In this document: in pieces, positions 52,318-61,186 of the stretch
How the letters are laid out: every line of letters begins with the position of its first letter
How positions within the stretch are numbered: position 1 is the stretch's first letter
Notes under the pieces: generated by a model
Told to the model about the DNA's origin: nothing
Database searches by the model: none
Seen by the model: only the letters and a program-made list of their open reading frames with translations
Origin: an uncultured Candidatus Binatia bacterium
GTDB lineage: Bacteria > Desulfobacterota > Binatia > UBA9968 > JAJDTQ01
Assembly (NCBI GenBank): GCA_958295985.1
Contig: OY282432.1
Span: 682,001-746,000 of the forward strand
Length of the DNA stretch: 64,000 nt
Direction: 5' to 3'
Position numbers and translations under genes: made by a program

Positions 52318-53112
52318 GTGTCCGGTTCCGCCGTGACGGAAACACTTCGAAACATACGCGTGGTGCTGGTGCGGCCCAAAGGGTCGGGCAACATCGGCTC
52401 GGTGGCCCGGGCCATGAAGAATACCGGGGTAGGCGACCTGGCGCTGGTGGGCAGCGGGCGCACCGAAAGCCTGTCCGCGCGCGCCATGGCGGTCCACGCC
52501 CGGGACATCCTCGACGGCGCGCGCCGATTCGACACCATCCGCGAAGCCGTGGCGGACTGCGGTCTGGTGGTGGGCACGACCTGCCGCAAGGGACTGTACC
52601 GCGACCACGTCGAGCTCCCGCGCGAGGTCGCGCAAGACCTGGTGGCCGCCGTACAGGGTGACGGCGCCAGGCCCGCGGCGCTCCTGTTCGGGCCGGAGGA
52701 TCACGGGCTCAGCAACAGCGACCTCAAGTATTGCCAGCGTCTCGTCACCATCCCGAGCCACCCGGAGCAGCCGTCACTCAATCTCGCGCAGGCGGTCATG
52801 GTGTGCCTCTACGAAATCTACCTCGCTGCCGCGGTCGCGCCCGCCCCCGCGGAACGCATTCACCGTGCACCGGCCGAAGCGGTCGAAGCCCTGTTCGACC
52901 GCATGAAGGAGACCCTCCTGAAGGTAGGCTTTCTCGACCCGCAGAACCCCGAACACATCCTGCTCGCACTGCGCCGGATTCTCGGCCGCGCCGGCCTCGA
53001 AGAGCGGGACGTCAAGATCCTCAGCGGACTGTTCCGGCAGATCGAGTGGTACACCCAGGGGGGATGGGAAGTGGCGGAAGAAAAACGCCGGCAGGGGATC
53101 AAGCTGCGGTAG
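52318..53112 (+). CDS. trmJ: tRNA (cytidine/uridine-2'-O-)-methyltransferase TrmJ
   Basis: Predicted 264 aa. A SPOUT-fold methyltransferase that modifies the ribose of nucleotide 32 in tRNA. Motif 1 GSGNIGSVARAMKNTG, motif 2 LLFGPEDHGLSN and motif 3 QPSLNLAQAVMVC give the trefoil-knot AdoMet site; the C-terminal ~80 residues (LLKVGFLDPQNPEHILLALR) are the helical extension of TrmJ. GTG at 52318 is chosen; GTG at 52333 is also possible. It converges with the Fpg/Nei gene, with 14 bases between stops. Confidence 0.93.
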   Translation: MSGSAVTETLRNIRVVLVRPKGSGNIGSVARAMKNTGVGDLALVGSGRTESLSARAMAVHARDILDGARRFDTIREAVADCGLVVGTTCRKGLYRDHVELPREVAQDLVAAVQGDGARPAALLFGPEDHGLSNSDLKYCQRLVTIPSHPEQPSLNLAQAVMVCLYEIYLAAAVAPAPAERIHRAPAEAVEALFDRMKETLLKVGFLDPQNPEHILLALRRILGRAGLEERDVKILSGLFRQIEWYTQGGWEVAEEKRRQGIKLR

Positions 53113-53126
53113 TCCGGCGAAGCCCG

Positions 53127-54035
53127 TCAAAGGCTTCGTTCCGTCCTGATCTCCTCCAACTCCTCCAGTGTCCGCGGCCAATCGCCTTTCAGCAGCCGGG
53201 ACAGCGACCGGTCGGCCAGGAGCCGTCCTCCGGTCTGGCACCGGGCACAGTAGTTGCATTCGTTGGCTGCATAACGGATCCGCTGCACGCGAGCGCCGCA
53301 TTCCGGGCACGGCTCCCGGTAGCGTCCGTGCACGGCCATTCCCGGACGGAACGCCGTGACCCGCTCCGGGAAACCGTCGCCGGTCTCCTCTTGAAGCCGC
53401 AGACACCAATCTCGAAGCACGTCCCGCACCGCAGTGAACAGCGATTCGATCTCCGCGTCATCCATATGCCGTGTCTGTTTCATGGGAGAAAGACGGGCAC
53501 GGTAGAGGATCTCGTCGGAGTACGCGTTCCCGATGCCGCTGAACAAACGCGGGTCGGTCAGGGAACGCTTCAGCGTGTGGTTCTCGCTCACCAGCACCCG
53601 CCGGAAATCCTCCAGACCGCACTCCAGCACCTCGATGCCGCCGGGGTCATGCCGGCTCAGGTTCCCGACGCCGCTCACGACATGCAACGACGCCCGCTTG
53701 ACGGAGCCCGCCTCGGTGAGGACCAAAGTGCCCGACGACAGATCGAAGGCCGCCAGGCCCAGTTTACCCGGGATGCGAGCCCGTGGCGGGCGCCAGCGGA
53801 ACCGCCCGGCGATCATCAAGTGGAAGACCAGGAAGATATCGCCCTCCAGCTCGAAGACGATGCGCTTGCCCAGCCTGCAGAGACCCAGCACCTTCCGGTT
53901 CTCGGCCTCCTGTATCGGCGGTTCCACCGACCGGAGCAGGAACGGACTCGCGAGGCGAACCTTCTCGACAGTCTCGCCTACGACCCGTGGCTCCAGGGCG
54001 TGGATGTAAAGCAGGACGTCCGGCAACTCGGGCAT
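53127..54035 (-). CDS. mutM: Fpg/Nei-family DNA glycosylase
   Basis: Predicted 302 aa. It begins PELPDVLLYIHALEP after the initiator Met, so the catalytic N-terminal proline and E3 are exposed as in MutM. LGKRIVFEL carries the conserved lysine, SGIGNAYSDEILYRA the helix-two-turn-helix, and CPECGARVQRIRY plus CNYCARCQTGGR a four-cysteine zinc finger. It removes oxidised bases from DNA. The start at 54035 is fixed by this N-terminus; the upstream open frame to 54323 is a chance extension. HLMIAGRFRW differs from the usual MTG of MutM, so a Nei-like specificity is possible. Confidence 0.92.
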   Translation of the reverse strand: MPELPDVLLYIHALEPRVVGETVEKVRLASPFLLRSVEPPIQEAENRKVLGLCRLGKRIVFELEGDIFLVFHLMIAGRFRWRPPRARIPGKLGLAAFDLSSGTLVLTEAGSVKRASLHVVSGVGNLSRHDPGGIEVLECGLEDFRRVLVSENHTLKRSLTDPRLFSGIGNAYSDEILYRARLSPMKQTRHMDDAEIESLFTAVRDVLRDWCLRLQEETGDGFPERVTAFRPGMAVHGRYREPCPECGARVQRIRYAANECNYCARCQTGGRLLADRSLSRLLKGDWPRTLEELEEIRTERSL

Positions 54036-54141
54036 GCTGCCTCTCGATGTGACACGGGCGGGTTTGAAACCCGCCCCTACACCGTCGTCGCACCTGGCGG
54101 CCAGGGAGCCCGGAGATCTTTCCGGGCGCTCGGAGGCGAAG

Positions 54142-55302
54142 TTAGGGCAAACCCAGCACCCGCTTGGCGGTGACGTTGCGCTGGATCTCGCTGGTGCCGG
54201 CGTAGATGGAGATGCGCCGGACCTCGCGCCACAGCACTGAAACGTCCACGGGACCGTCCGGCGTCTCCAGTGCCCCCGCGTCGGCGCCGTGCTCACCGGC
54301 CGCCTCCAGCAAAAGGTCGGCAATACGCTGCACGATATCGGTGGAGACGATCTTGATGAAGGACGAGTCGGCGCCGATATCCTTGCCCGCCCGCGCGATG
54401 TGGACCGCGTGGGCGAACACGGCCGACTGCGCCAGCACGTCCAGCTCGGCCTGGGTCAGCCGGTCCTGGAACACCGGATCGTCCGCGGCGCCCGTGGCCC
54501 GGGCCACCTTCCGCACCCGCTCCAGCATGTCCAGGGCCAGTTGCGGATTGGCGTTGCCGAGGCGTTCCGAATCCAGCAGCGCCTTGGCCACGCGCCAGCC
54601 GTCGTTCAGCCTCCCTACCACGTTGGTGAGCGGCACGCGCACGTTGTCGAAGAATTCCTCGGCGAACTCCTCGTCGTCGGCCAGCGTCTTGATGGGACGG
54701 ATGGTGATCCCCGGCGTCCCGAGATCGATCAGCACCATGGAGATGCCCAACTGCTTGCGCGGGGCGTCCGGGTCGGTGCGGACCAGCGCGTACATCCAGT
54801 CGGCGTGGTGGGCCCCGGTGGTCCAGATCTTGTGGCCGTTGATGACCAGTTCGTCACCGTCGATCTCGCCCCGGGTGCGCAGGCTGGCCAGATCGGACCC
54901 TGACCCGGGTTCCGAGTAGCCCTGTGCCCACAACACCTCTCCCGAGAGCATCTTGGGCAAGTGCTCGGCCTTCTGCTCCTCGGTGCCGTGGCGGATCAGG
55001 ATCGGCCCGATGTGGCCCACCGCCTGCCGCGACAACACCGGCGCCTCGGCGCGGCCGAACTCTTCCTGAAGGATCAACTGCTGGTTGAGGGTGGCCTCCA
55101 TGCCACCGTACCGCTTCGGCCAGTTGGGGGCGATCCAGCCGCGGTCGTAGAGCTTGCGCTGCCACGGCCGGATCATCTCCGGCGGCGGCCGCGTGGACCA
55201 TCCCTTCAGCGCCTGCGGCAGATTCTCTTCCAGCCAATCCCGGACCTCTAGCCGAAACGCCGCGTCTTCCTCGGTGTCCGCGATGAAGCTGATGGTGCTC
55301 AT
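54142..55302 (-). CDS. Acyl-CoA dehydrogenase (FadE-type)
   Basis: Predicted 386 aa. FAD-binding and substrate motifs AQGYSEPGSGSDLASLRT and WTTGAHHADWMYALVRT are clear; the C-terminal block IYAGTSEIQRNVTAKRVLGLP replaces the YEGT glutamate of short-chain enzymes by Ala. This is usual in FadE proteins of steroid- and branched-acid degradation, where the base lies elsewhere or in a partner subunit. A second, shorter acyl-CoA dehydrogenase sits at 57729. The enzyme would make an alpha,beta-unsaturated acyl-CoA. Confidence 0.92.
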   Translation of the reverse strand: MSTISFIADTEEDAAFRLEVRDWLEENLPQALKGWSTRPPPEMIRPWQRKLYDRGWIAPNWPKRYGGMEATLNQQLILQEEFGRAEAPVLSRQAVGHIGPILIRHGTEEQKAEHLPKMLSGEVLWAQGYSEPGSGSDLASLRTRGEIDGDELVINGHKIWTTGAHHADWMYALVRTDPDAPRKQLGISMVLIDLGTPGITIRPIKTLADDEEFAEEFFDNVRVPLTNVVGRLNDGWRVAKALLDSERLGNANPQLALDMLERVRKVARATGAADDPVFQDRLTQAELDVLAQSAVFAHAVHIARAGKDIGADSSFIKIVSTDIVQRIADLLLEAAGEHGADAGALETPDGPVDVSVLWREVRRISIYAGTSEIQRNVTAKRVLGLP

Positions 55303-55484
55303 GGGGCGCACCCTACCAGATCCGGCCATGGCGCGCGAGGAAGCCGCGCCGTCTCCGCCCACGAAAAACACGTCACAGGGAGGCCCCACCCTCTTCCCCC
55401 TGACACAAACCTTTTGATATTACCGGGAGCGGCGCCGAAAGTTGCCACGACCGGGAACCCTGGCCTATACTCCCCGCCACTGCC

Positions 55485-57674
55485 ATGAGCACCGAAAAGG
55501 TTGCGACACTGCTGAATCCCGCGAGCGTCGCCATCCTGGGGGCCAGGGAAAACCCCAGCGGATGGACGGCGCGCATCTTCGCCAACCTGATCCGCTTCGG
55601 TTTCGACGGGCCGGTGTATCCGGTGAACCCCAACCACGAACGCATGTGGGGGGTAGAGTGCTTTCCCGACCTGCGCTCCCTGCCCATGGTTCCGGACCAC
55701 CTGGTGGTGATGCGGGCGGCGGCTAGCGTCCCGGGCATCCTGCGGGAGGCCGCGGCCATGGGCACGCGTAGCGCCACCCTGTACGCCACCGGCTTCTCCG
55801 AGGCCGGCACTGACGCCGGCCGCGCCCTCGAGGCGGAACTGCGCCTCGCCGTCGAGGAAACCGGCCTCGCCGTTTCCGGGCCCAACTGTCTCGGCAACCT
55901 GTCGGCCCGCGCCCGCCTGCTGACCCTGCCGGACGACCGGATGCAAGAACTCGTCCCCGGCCCCGTGGCCATGGTGGGTCAGAGCGGCACCACCACGCCC
56001 AGCATCGCACGGACCCTTATGGACCGGGGCATCGACGTGAGCTACGTGGTCACCAGCGGCAACGAGACCGGGCTCGTCACCGCGGACTACATCCGATACT
56101 TCGTCACCGACCCCGAGGTCCGGCTGATCTTCTGTCTCGTGGAGGCGGTGCGCCGGGCCGAAGACTTTCTCGCCGCCTGCCGTGTCGCTCGTGACGCCGG
56201 CAAACCGGTGGTGGTGCTCAAGATGGGCGTGTCCGAGGGCGGCCGCCGCGCGGCCCTGTCCCACACCGGCTCCCTGGCCGGCCAAGTGGAGGCCTTCGAC
56301 GCCGTCGCCGGTCCCGCCGGCGTCATCCGCGTGCAAAGCGCCGACGGCGCGGTGGACGTCATCGACTTGCTGCTGCACGCGAGCGAGCCCCGGGGCGAGG
56401 GCGTGGGGGCGCTGGTGTACTCCGGCGGTGTGCGCGGCCTGGCCGAAGACGCAGCCGACCGGCATCGAGTGCCGCTGCCGGAGTTCGCGCCGGAAACGCG
56501 CGCGCGAATACGGGAACTCCTGGGCGACGGGCAGCCCATCAGCAATCCCCTGGACGCCAACGGCTATCTCAACCGTCCGCTCGACGACGTGCTGAACGTT
56601 GTGGACGCCGTCTACAACGATCCCGGCGTGGACATGGTCGTTTTCCAGGAAGACCTGCCGCCCCACGAAGGCGCCAACGATGCCAACCGGCGGCGCGCCG
56701 CCCGGGTGCTGGCCACCCTGGAAGCCATCGACAACCGGTTCCTCGGACCCGACCGGAAGCCCTTCGCGCTCACGTCCCCGGCGTCCTACGACCTGACGGA
56801 TTTCAGCCGCGCCGCTCGGCGCCGCTTTCCGCACGTGCCTTGTCTCAACGAGCCCGAACGGGCGTTTCGCGCCATCCGCGCGGTCATGGACTACCGGCGG
56901 AATGCCCGGGAGGCCAAGGCTGTGACGACCACGGCCCTACCGGATTCCTTGACCACCCGCATCGAAGCGCTCCGCGAGCGGTCTGCCGCGGCGACCGCGG
57001 AATTTCCCCTCACCGAGCCCGAATCCAAGGAGTTGCTGGGCGCCTTCGGGATTCCCCTGAGCGAGGAAGGGCTGGCGCGCACCGAGCAGGAAGCACAGGA
57101 CACCGCCGAGCGCATCGGCTATCCGGTGGTGGTCAAGGGGGTCGCCGCGGACCTCACGCACAAGAGCGACGCCGGCGCCGTGCGTGTCAACCTGGGCGAT
57201 GCCGCAGCCGTGCGACGGGCCTGCCGGGACGTCACGCGCAACGTAGCGGCTCACGACCCGAGCATCCACCTGGACGGCTGGCTGGTGGCAAGGATGGCCC
57301 CGCCCGGACTCGAACTGGTGCTGGGCATGCAGCGGGACCCCGAGATGGGCGCCGTGGTCATGTTCGGCGCCGGCGGGGTGTGGCTGGAGCTCATGAAGGA
57401 CGTGGCCTTCGGCCCGCCCGGCATCAGCCGAGAGGGCGCCGCCCGGCTCATCGACTCCACCCGCATCGGGCGGCTGTTGGACGGATACCGCGGTGAAGGA
57501 CCCTATGACCGCGATGCCGTGCTCGACGCTCTGTTGGCCTTGGGTCGGTTGGCGGCCGCCGCCGGAGACGTCATCGAAAGCCTGGACATCAACCCCTTCC
57601 TGGTGCGCCCCAAGGGTGCAGGAGGGCTGGCGCTGGACGCGCTGGCGGTGATCGGACCCGGAGCGAGACGTTGA
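55485..57674 (+). CDS. NDP-forming acyl-CoA synthetase (acetate-CoA ligase family)
   Basis: Predicted 729 aa. A CoA-binding domain (LLNPASVAILGARENPSGW, YPVNPNHERMWG) is followed by a succinyl-CoA-synthetase-like part with the phospho-histidine loop ALSHTGSLAGQVEAF, and a C-terminal ATP-grasp domain (LLGAFGIPLSEEGLARTEQE, YPVVVKGVAADLTHKSDAG). The one-chain alpha-beta order is standard in bacteria. It joins an acid to CoA with release of ADP, or works in reverse to make ATP. Flanking acyl-CoA dehydrogenases suggest an activated carboxylic acid as substrate. Confidence 0.93.
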   Translation: MSTEKVATLLNPASVAILGARENPSGWTARIFANLIRFGFDGPVYPVNPNHERMWGVECFPDLRSLPMVPDHLVVMRAAASVPGILREAAAMGTRSATLYATGFSEAGTDAGRALEAELRLAVEETGLAVSGPNCLGNLSARARLLTLPDDRMQELVPGPVAMVGQSGTTTPSIARTLMDRGIDVSYVVTSGNETGLVTADYIRYFVTDPEVRLIFCLVEAVRRAEDFLAACRVARDAGKPVVVLKMGVSEGGRRAALSHTGSLAGQVEAFDAVAGPAGVIRVQSADGAVDVIDLLLHASEPRGEGVGALVYSGGVRGLAEDAADRHRVPLPEFAPETRARIRELLGDGQPISNPLDANGYLNRPLDDVLNVVDAVYNDPGVDMVVFQEDLPPHEGANDANRRRAARVLATLEAIDNRFLGPDRKPFALTSPASYDLTDFSRAARRRFPHVPCLNEPERAFRAIRAVMDYRRNAREAKAVTTTALPDSLTTRIEALRERSAAATAEFPLTEPESKELLGAFGIPLSEEGLARTEQEAQDTAERIGYPVVVKGVAADLTHKSDAGAVRVNLGDAAAVRRACRDVTRNVAAHDPSIHLDGWLVARMAPPGLELVLGMQRDPEMGAVVMFGAGGVWLELMKDVAFGPPGISREGAARLIDSTRIGRLLDGYRGEGPYDRDAVLDALLALGRLAAAAGDVIESLDINPFLVRPKGAGGLALDALAVIGPGARR

Positions 57675-57728
57675 AGACGGCAATGAGGCCGCGGAATCGT
57701 ACGGAGGGGCGCAGGGAGAGGTGACTTA

Positions 57729-58838
57729 ATGGAACTCGTCCTCGATGAGGCACAGACCATTCTTCGGGAGAGCGCGGACAAGCTCGTCGAACGTCACGCG
57801 GGTCCCGCCCGTTTCCGGGAGCTGCGTACGACCGAGCTCGGCTTCGACCCGGCGCGACTCGCCGTGGTGGCCGAGGCCGGCTGGCTCTCGCTGCTGGTGC
57901 CGGAAGACCGGGCCGGCCTGGGCCTGGGCGCCACCGAGGCGGCGCTGGTGCTCGAATCGGCCGGCCGGGGCCTCATGACCGAGCCGGTCGCGGCGGTCAT
58001 GGCAGCGGCGCGGGCCGTCGCTTCAGGGCCCGAGGCCATGGGCGTGACCCTGGAGGAGCTCATGGGCGGCGGCTCCATCATCTTGCCCGCGCTGCACGAC
58101 CCGGTGGCCGGCGACCCCGCCGGCTCGGGCGTCCAGGCCACTGCCGCGGGCAGCGGCTTCCGCCTCACCGGGGGTACCCGCACGGTTCCCGGCGCGGCCG
58201 CGGCTGCGGGTTTCATCGTCGATGCCCGGAGCGGCGACGGCACGGTCGTCTGTCTGGTGCCGCGGGAAGCAGCGGGACTGGAGATCGTGCACCGCGGCCG
58301 GGTGGACGGCACCGGGCACGCAACCCTGGCCTTGACGGACGTGGCCGTCTCCGCAGATGCGGTGATCGCGGGCGGCGCGCCGGGCACCGCGGTTGCGGCG
58401 GCCACACTGGACCTGGTGCTGCTGGGGACATCCGCCGAGATGCTGGGCATCATGGAACAGGGTCTGGCGCTGGCGGTGGACTACCTTGGAACGCGGGAGC
58501 AGTTCGGCCGGCCCATCGGCTCCTTTCAGGCGCTCCAGCACCGGGCGGTTAACGACCACGTCGATATCGAGACCACCCGCTCGCTGCTCTATCAGGTATG
58601 CGCGGCCCTGGACGAGGGACGGGGCAATCGCGCCATGGTGGCCGCGGTCAAGGCGCGGGCCTCGGATGCCGTGCTCTCGGTGACCAAGTCCATGGTGCAG
58701 ATGCACGGCGCCATCGGCTTCACCGACGAGTACGACGCGAGCCTCTATCTGCGGCGGGCCATGGCCCTGTCGGCCCAACACGGGAACGCCGCCTGGCACC
58801 GCAAACGCTATGCGCGACTGTCGTCCCGGGCGGCGTGA
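57729..58838 (+). CDS. Acyl-CoA dehydrogenase-like protein, short form
   Basis: Predicted 369 aa. LVPEDRAGLGLGATEAALVLE and the C-terminal YLGTREQFGRPIGSFQALQH, MVQMHGAIGFTDEYDASLYL and LRRAMALSAQHG are acyl-CoA dehydrogenase signatures, but the middle domain is degenerate and Ala/Gly-rich. Such short forms are often the partner subunit of an alpha2-beta2 enzyme, which would fit the FadE-like gene on the other strand. GGGAGAGG upstream supports the ATG. It follows the synthetase gene by 54 bases. Confidence 0.88.
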   Translation: MELVLDEAQTILRESADKLVERHAGPARFRELRTTELGFDPARLAVVAEAGWLSLLVPEDRAGLGLGATEAALVLESAGRGLMTEPVAAVMAAARAVASGPEAMGVTLEELMGGGSIILPALHDPVAGDPAGSGVQATAAGSGFRLTGGTRTVPGAAAAAGFIVDARSGDGTVVCLVPREAAGLEIVHRGRVDGTGHATLALTDVAVSADAVIAGGAPGTAVAAATLDLVLLGTSAEMLGIMEQGLALAVDYLGTREQFGRPIGSFQALQHRAVNDHVDIETTRSLLYQVCAALDEGRGNRAMVAAVKARASDAVLSVTKSMVQMHGAIGFTDEYDASLYLRRAMALSAQHGNAAWHRKRYARLSSRAA

Positions 58839-58973
58839 CGGAGCAGCCGCCCCGGCCCCTCCGTTTGGGCGACACGTCTCAACCCCAGGTGCGACCGGCT
58901 CCACATGGCCGGAATTCGAGATCGAATCTGGAGAATCGCAGAAAACAAGATTGCCGAATGGATGGTGGATTCT

Positions 58974-59720
58974 TTACAGGCGGCTCATCCGCTTGAACAG
59001 GCGCTCCGGGATGACACGCAGGACGAACATGATCGGACGCCAGACCCGGCGCACATAGATCACATCGCGGGGCCGGTGAACCGCCGCGACGACCGCGGCG
59101 GCGACCTCCTCGGGGGTCGCGGTCAGCCGTGCCGGCAGGTCCATCCCGTCGGTCATGCGCGTCCGCACGAAGCCCGGCTTGACCGTCACCACGCGGGCGC
59201 CGGAGGCGGCCAGCCGGCTGCGCAGACCGGAGAGGAACGCGGTGAACCCCGCCTTGGCCGAGCCATAGACGTAGTTCGATGCGCGTCCCCGTTCGCCCGC
59301 CACCGAGCTGACGCCGACCAGAACCCCGCCGCCGCGCCGCTCGAAGCGCTCGGCCAGCGCCCCCATCAGCAGCGCGGGGCCGACATAGTTGGTGCGCATC
59401 ACCCGCTCCGCGGCGGCGCCGTCCCGCTGGCTTTCCGCCTGGTCGCCGAGCCGCCCGACGACGCACACAGCCACATCGGGCAAGGGATCGAGTGTGTCGA
59501 GCAACGAGACGCCACGGTCTTCATCGAGCACGTCGCACCGGTGCGCGGTCACCGCGACCCCTGTGCGCACCCGGAGGTCCCGCGTCTCTCTCTCCAGCCG
59601 CGCCGGGTCCCGGGCCGCGAGCTGCAACGCGCAGCCGTCCTCCGCCAGCGCGTGCGCGATGGCGCGGCCGATGTCCGAGGTGGCGCCGATCACCAGCGCC
59701 GTTTCGACCACGCCGTTCAC
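58974..59720 (-). CDS. Short-chain dehydrogenase, DprE2-like
   Basis: Predicted 248 aa. NAD(P)-binding ALVIGATSDIGRAIAHALAE; the catalytic Ser region VGVSSVAGERGRASNYV with YGSAKAG as the Tyr-x3-Lys pair; a C-terminal hydrophobic tail (RPIMFVLRVIPERLFKRM). This tail and the GATSDIG variant are found in DprE2-type 2-ulose reductases and relatives acting on lipid-linked sugars. The start is GTG at 59720, overlapping the stop of the preceding glycosyltransferase fragment (GTGA). Its first 100 bases are duplicated at 38989-39090. Confidence 0.88.
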   Translation of the reverse strand: MNGVVETALVIGATSDIGRAIAHALAEDGCALQLAARDPARLERETRDLRVRTGVAVTAHRCDVLDEDRGVSLLDTLDPLPDVAVCVVGRLGDQAESQRDGAAAERVMRTNYVGPALLMGALAERFERRGGGVLVGVSSVAGERGRASNYVYGSAKAGFTAFLSGLRSRLAASGARVVTVKPGFVRTRMTDGMDLPARLTATPEEVAAAVVAAVHRPRDVIYVRRVWRPIMFVLRVIPERLFKRMSRL

Positions 59721-60420
59721 GGTGCGGCTTTCCCGTCATCTGCCGATTCGACAACATCGAAGCTGCCCTGCCAAATTTGGCCCTCGTCCGGGATGTACTG
59801 GCCCGTCGTCATCGTAGCGATGTCGTACTCGGGGAGAGGCACTCGCGCCAAGCATGTCTCGGCTACCCTCCAGCCGTATCTCCCAAAGCGGAAGTCATGG
59901 TTGTCGAAGCCGTACTGCTTGCGATGGCCAGGGAGGTGGTTCACGTCAACCGGGTCCAGGCGGAGGAAAAATGTCGGTTCAGTATCCTCCGAGATGCACC
60001 GCTCCTTCTTGTAGATGAGACTGTTCCCGACGAGGTACACATCCCAGTCGAAGCGGATGACCGGCCGGCTGTCTCCGACCAGTCTTGCCACGTAATCGTC
60101 TGCCCACATCGTTTCAACCCTGACCGGCGGGAGCGCATTATGGGGCAGTACGCGCGCGTCCACGCACAACCCCGTTTGCGTTTGTGTCCAGGGTTTGGCG
60201 GCCTGTTCATCCACTGCGCCAGTCCAGGACCACACTGCCAGTTCGTCCGGCACGCAATCTCTGACGAACCCCTGTGCCATCCGTCCGTCCACAATCAGTC
60301 CGACGCCATCCGACCGGTGGTCGAAGTGCGGCTCCATCCGCTGCCAGAACCAGTCGGAACGACTGATCCCGCCCGATGACATCTCCGGCGGCTCGGTGGT
60401 TACGAGCCTGAATTGGCGTT
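59717..60420 (-). pseudogene. C-terminal part of a membrane glycosyltransferase, cut by an IS element
   Basis: About 235 codons ending in a TGA that overlaps the SDR start. FDWDVYLVGNSLIYKKERC, then PTFFLRLDPVDVNHLPGHR, YGFDNHDFRFGRYGWR and LPEYDIATMTTGQYIP are the C-terminal soluble domain of PMT/ArnT-like glycosyltransferases. The membrane part is gone: the frame runs into the IS1595-like element at 60421, and the sequence beyond 60870 does not continue it. A hybrid frame to 60574 begins inside the element. It and the SDR once formed a coupled pair acting on a lipid-linked sugar. Confidence 0.75.
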
Positions 60421-60870
60421 CGGAACTTCCTAGTTTAAGGTGACAACAACATCTAGTTGTGGCATCCTGTCTGTAGAAAGGACGGGATGCCATGAACATC
60501 GTCGAAATCTTCGAGACATTCCCCACCCAAGCAGACTGCATTAGGCACCTGGAGAAAGCAAGGTGGGGCGACACGGCAACATGCCCTTACTGTACATCTA
60601 CGCGCACGATCCCCAACGCTGACCGGCACTACTGCTACGAGTGCAAAACGTCCTTCAGCGTCACGGTCGGCACCATCTTCCACCACACTCACCTGCCCCT
60701 CCAGAAGTGATCCGTACACGCCTCAACGGCACTAGCTGCTTGAAGATGGTCATATAGGTGTCAGTCATGGTGAAGTGAAGGTCGAAGGGAGATTGACCTA
60801 TGGGACAGACACCCCCGAAGCCAGCCCCGATCCTACATCTTGTGTCAACACCTTAAACTAGGAAGTTCCG
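60421..60870. mobile_element. Defective IS1595-like element (450 bp) with 22-bp terminal repeats
   Basis: The ends are perfect 22-base inverted repeats (60421-60442 and 60849-60870), beginning CGGAACTTCCTAGTTTAAGG on each inward strand. Inside is only the N-terminal zinc-ribbon piece of an IS1595-family transposase (60492-60710); the catalytic domain is missing, so it cannot move by itself. No clear 8-base target duplication flanks it (TTGGCGTT left, AAATGAGA right), suggesting rearrangement after insertion or a site within the repeat ends (GGAACTTCC is nearly its own reverse complement). Confidence 0.8.
60492..60710 (+). pseudogene. IS1595-family transposase, N-terminal zinc-ribbon fragment
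   Basis: 72 codons. EIFETFPTQADCIRHLEKAR and the zinc ribbon CPYCTSTRTIPNADRHYCYE, then CKTSFSVTVGTIFHHTHLPL, are the start of IS1595 transposases, where the two CxxC pairs (CPYC and CYEC) bind zinc. The frame stops at 60708 just before the ISXO2-like DDE domain should begin. It is carried by the 450-base element. Confidence 0.82.
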
Positions 60871-60872
60871 AA

Positions 60873-61186
60873 ATGAGAGTAGCGATATGGGACGGCGACG
60901 ATCGGGCCGTAAGAGAGGCTCCGAGCCTGGGCAAGCGGTTTTCGGCCGATGGCTCGGCCGAGCGGCATACCGTGGTGGTGACGGTGAGACAGCCTGACGA
61001 GGATGGAACGCGGCGTCCACCAACGCGAGTGTGTGGGATAGCCGCGGGGCGCCCGCGGTCGATTACAAGACGGGCTCTCTGTTGTTCGAGCTGGGATGGC
61101 GAGAGAACGCGGTCGATGATCCTATCGTGGCGTCGGGTGATGTTGAGCGGTTGAGGTCGTCGTTGGGGTTGGCGGTGGCGTCGTGA
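60873..61186 (+). pseudogene. Frameshifted coding remnant, family unknown
   Basis: From the ATG at 60873 the frame gives MRVAIWDGDDRAVREAPSLG and later HTVVVTVRQPDEDG; near 61010 the reading continues in another frame as WNAASTNASVWDSRGAPAVD and ends DVERLRSSLGLAVAS at a TGA (61184-61186) that overlaps the GTG start of the next gene. Such a GTGA junction implies that it was a real coupled gene. I do not recognise the family. Its 5' end abuts the IS-like element. Confidence 0.4.

Noticed and set aside
53127..54323. A 398-aa form of the Fpg/Nei protein
   Set aside because: Fpg/Nei enzymes need an N-terminal Pro-Glu directly after the initiator Met; this occurs at 54035, so the extension is not used.
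55299..56834. A 511-codon minus-strand frame opposite the acyl-CoA synthetase
   Set aside because: No recognisable protein; complementary-strand shadow of a strong coding sequence.
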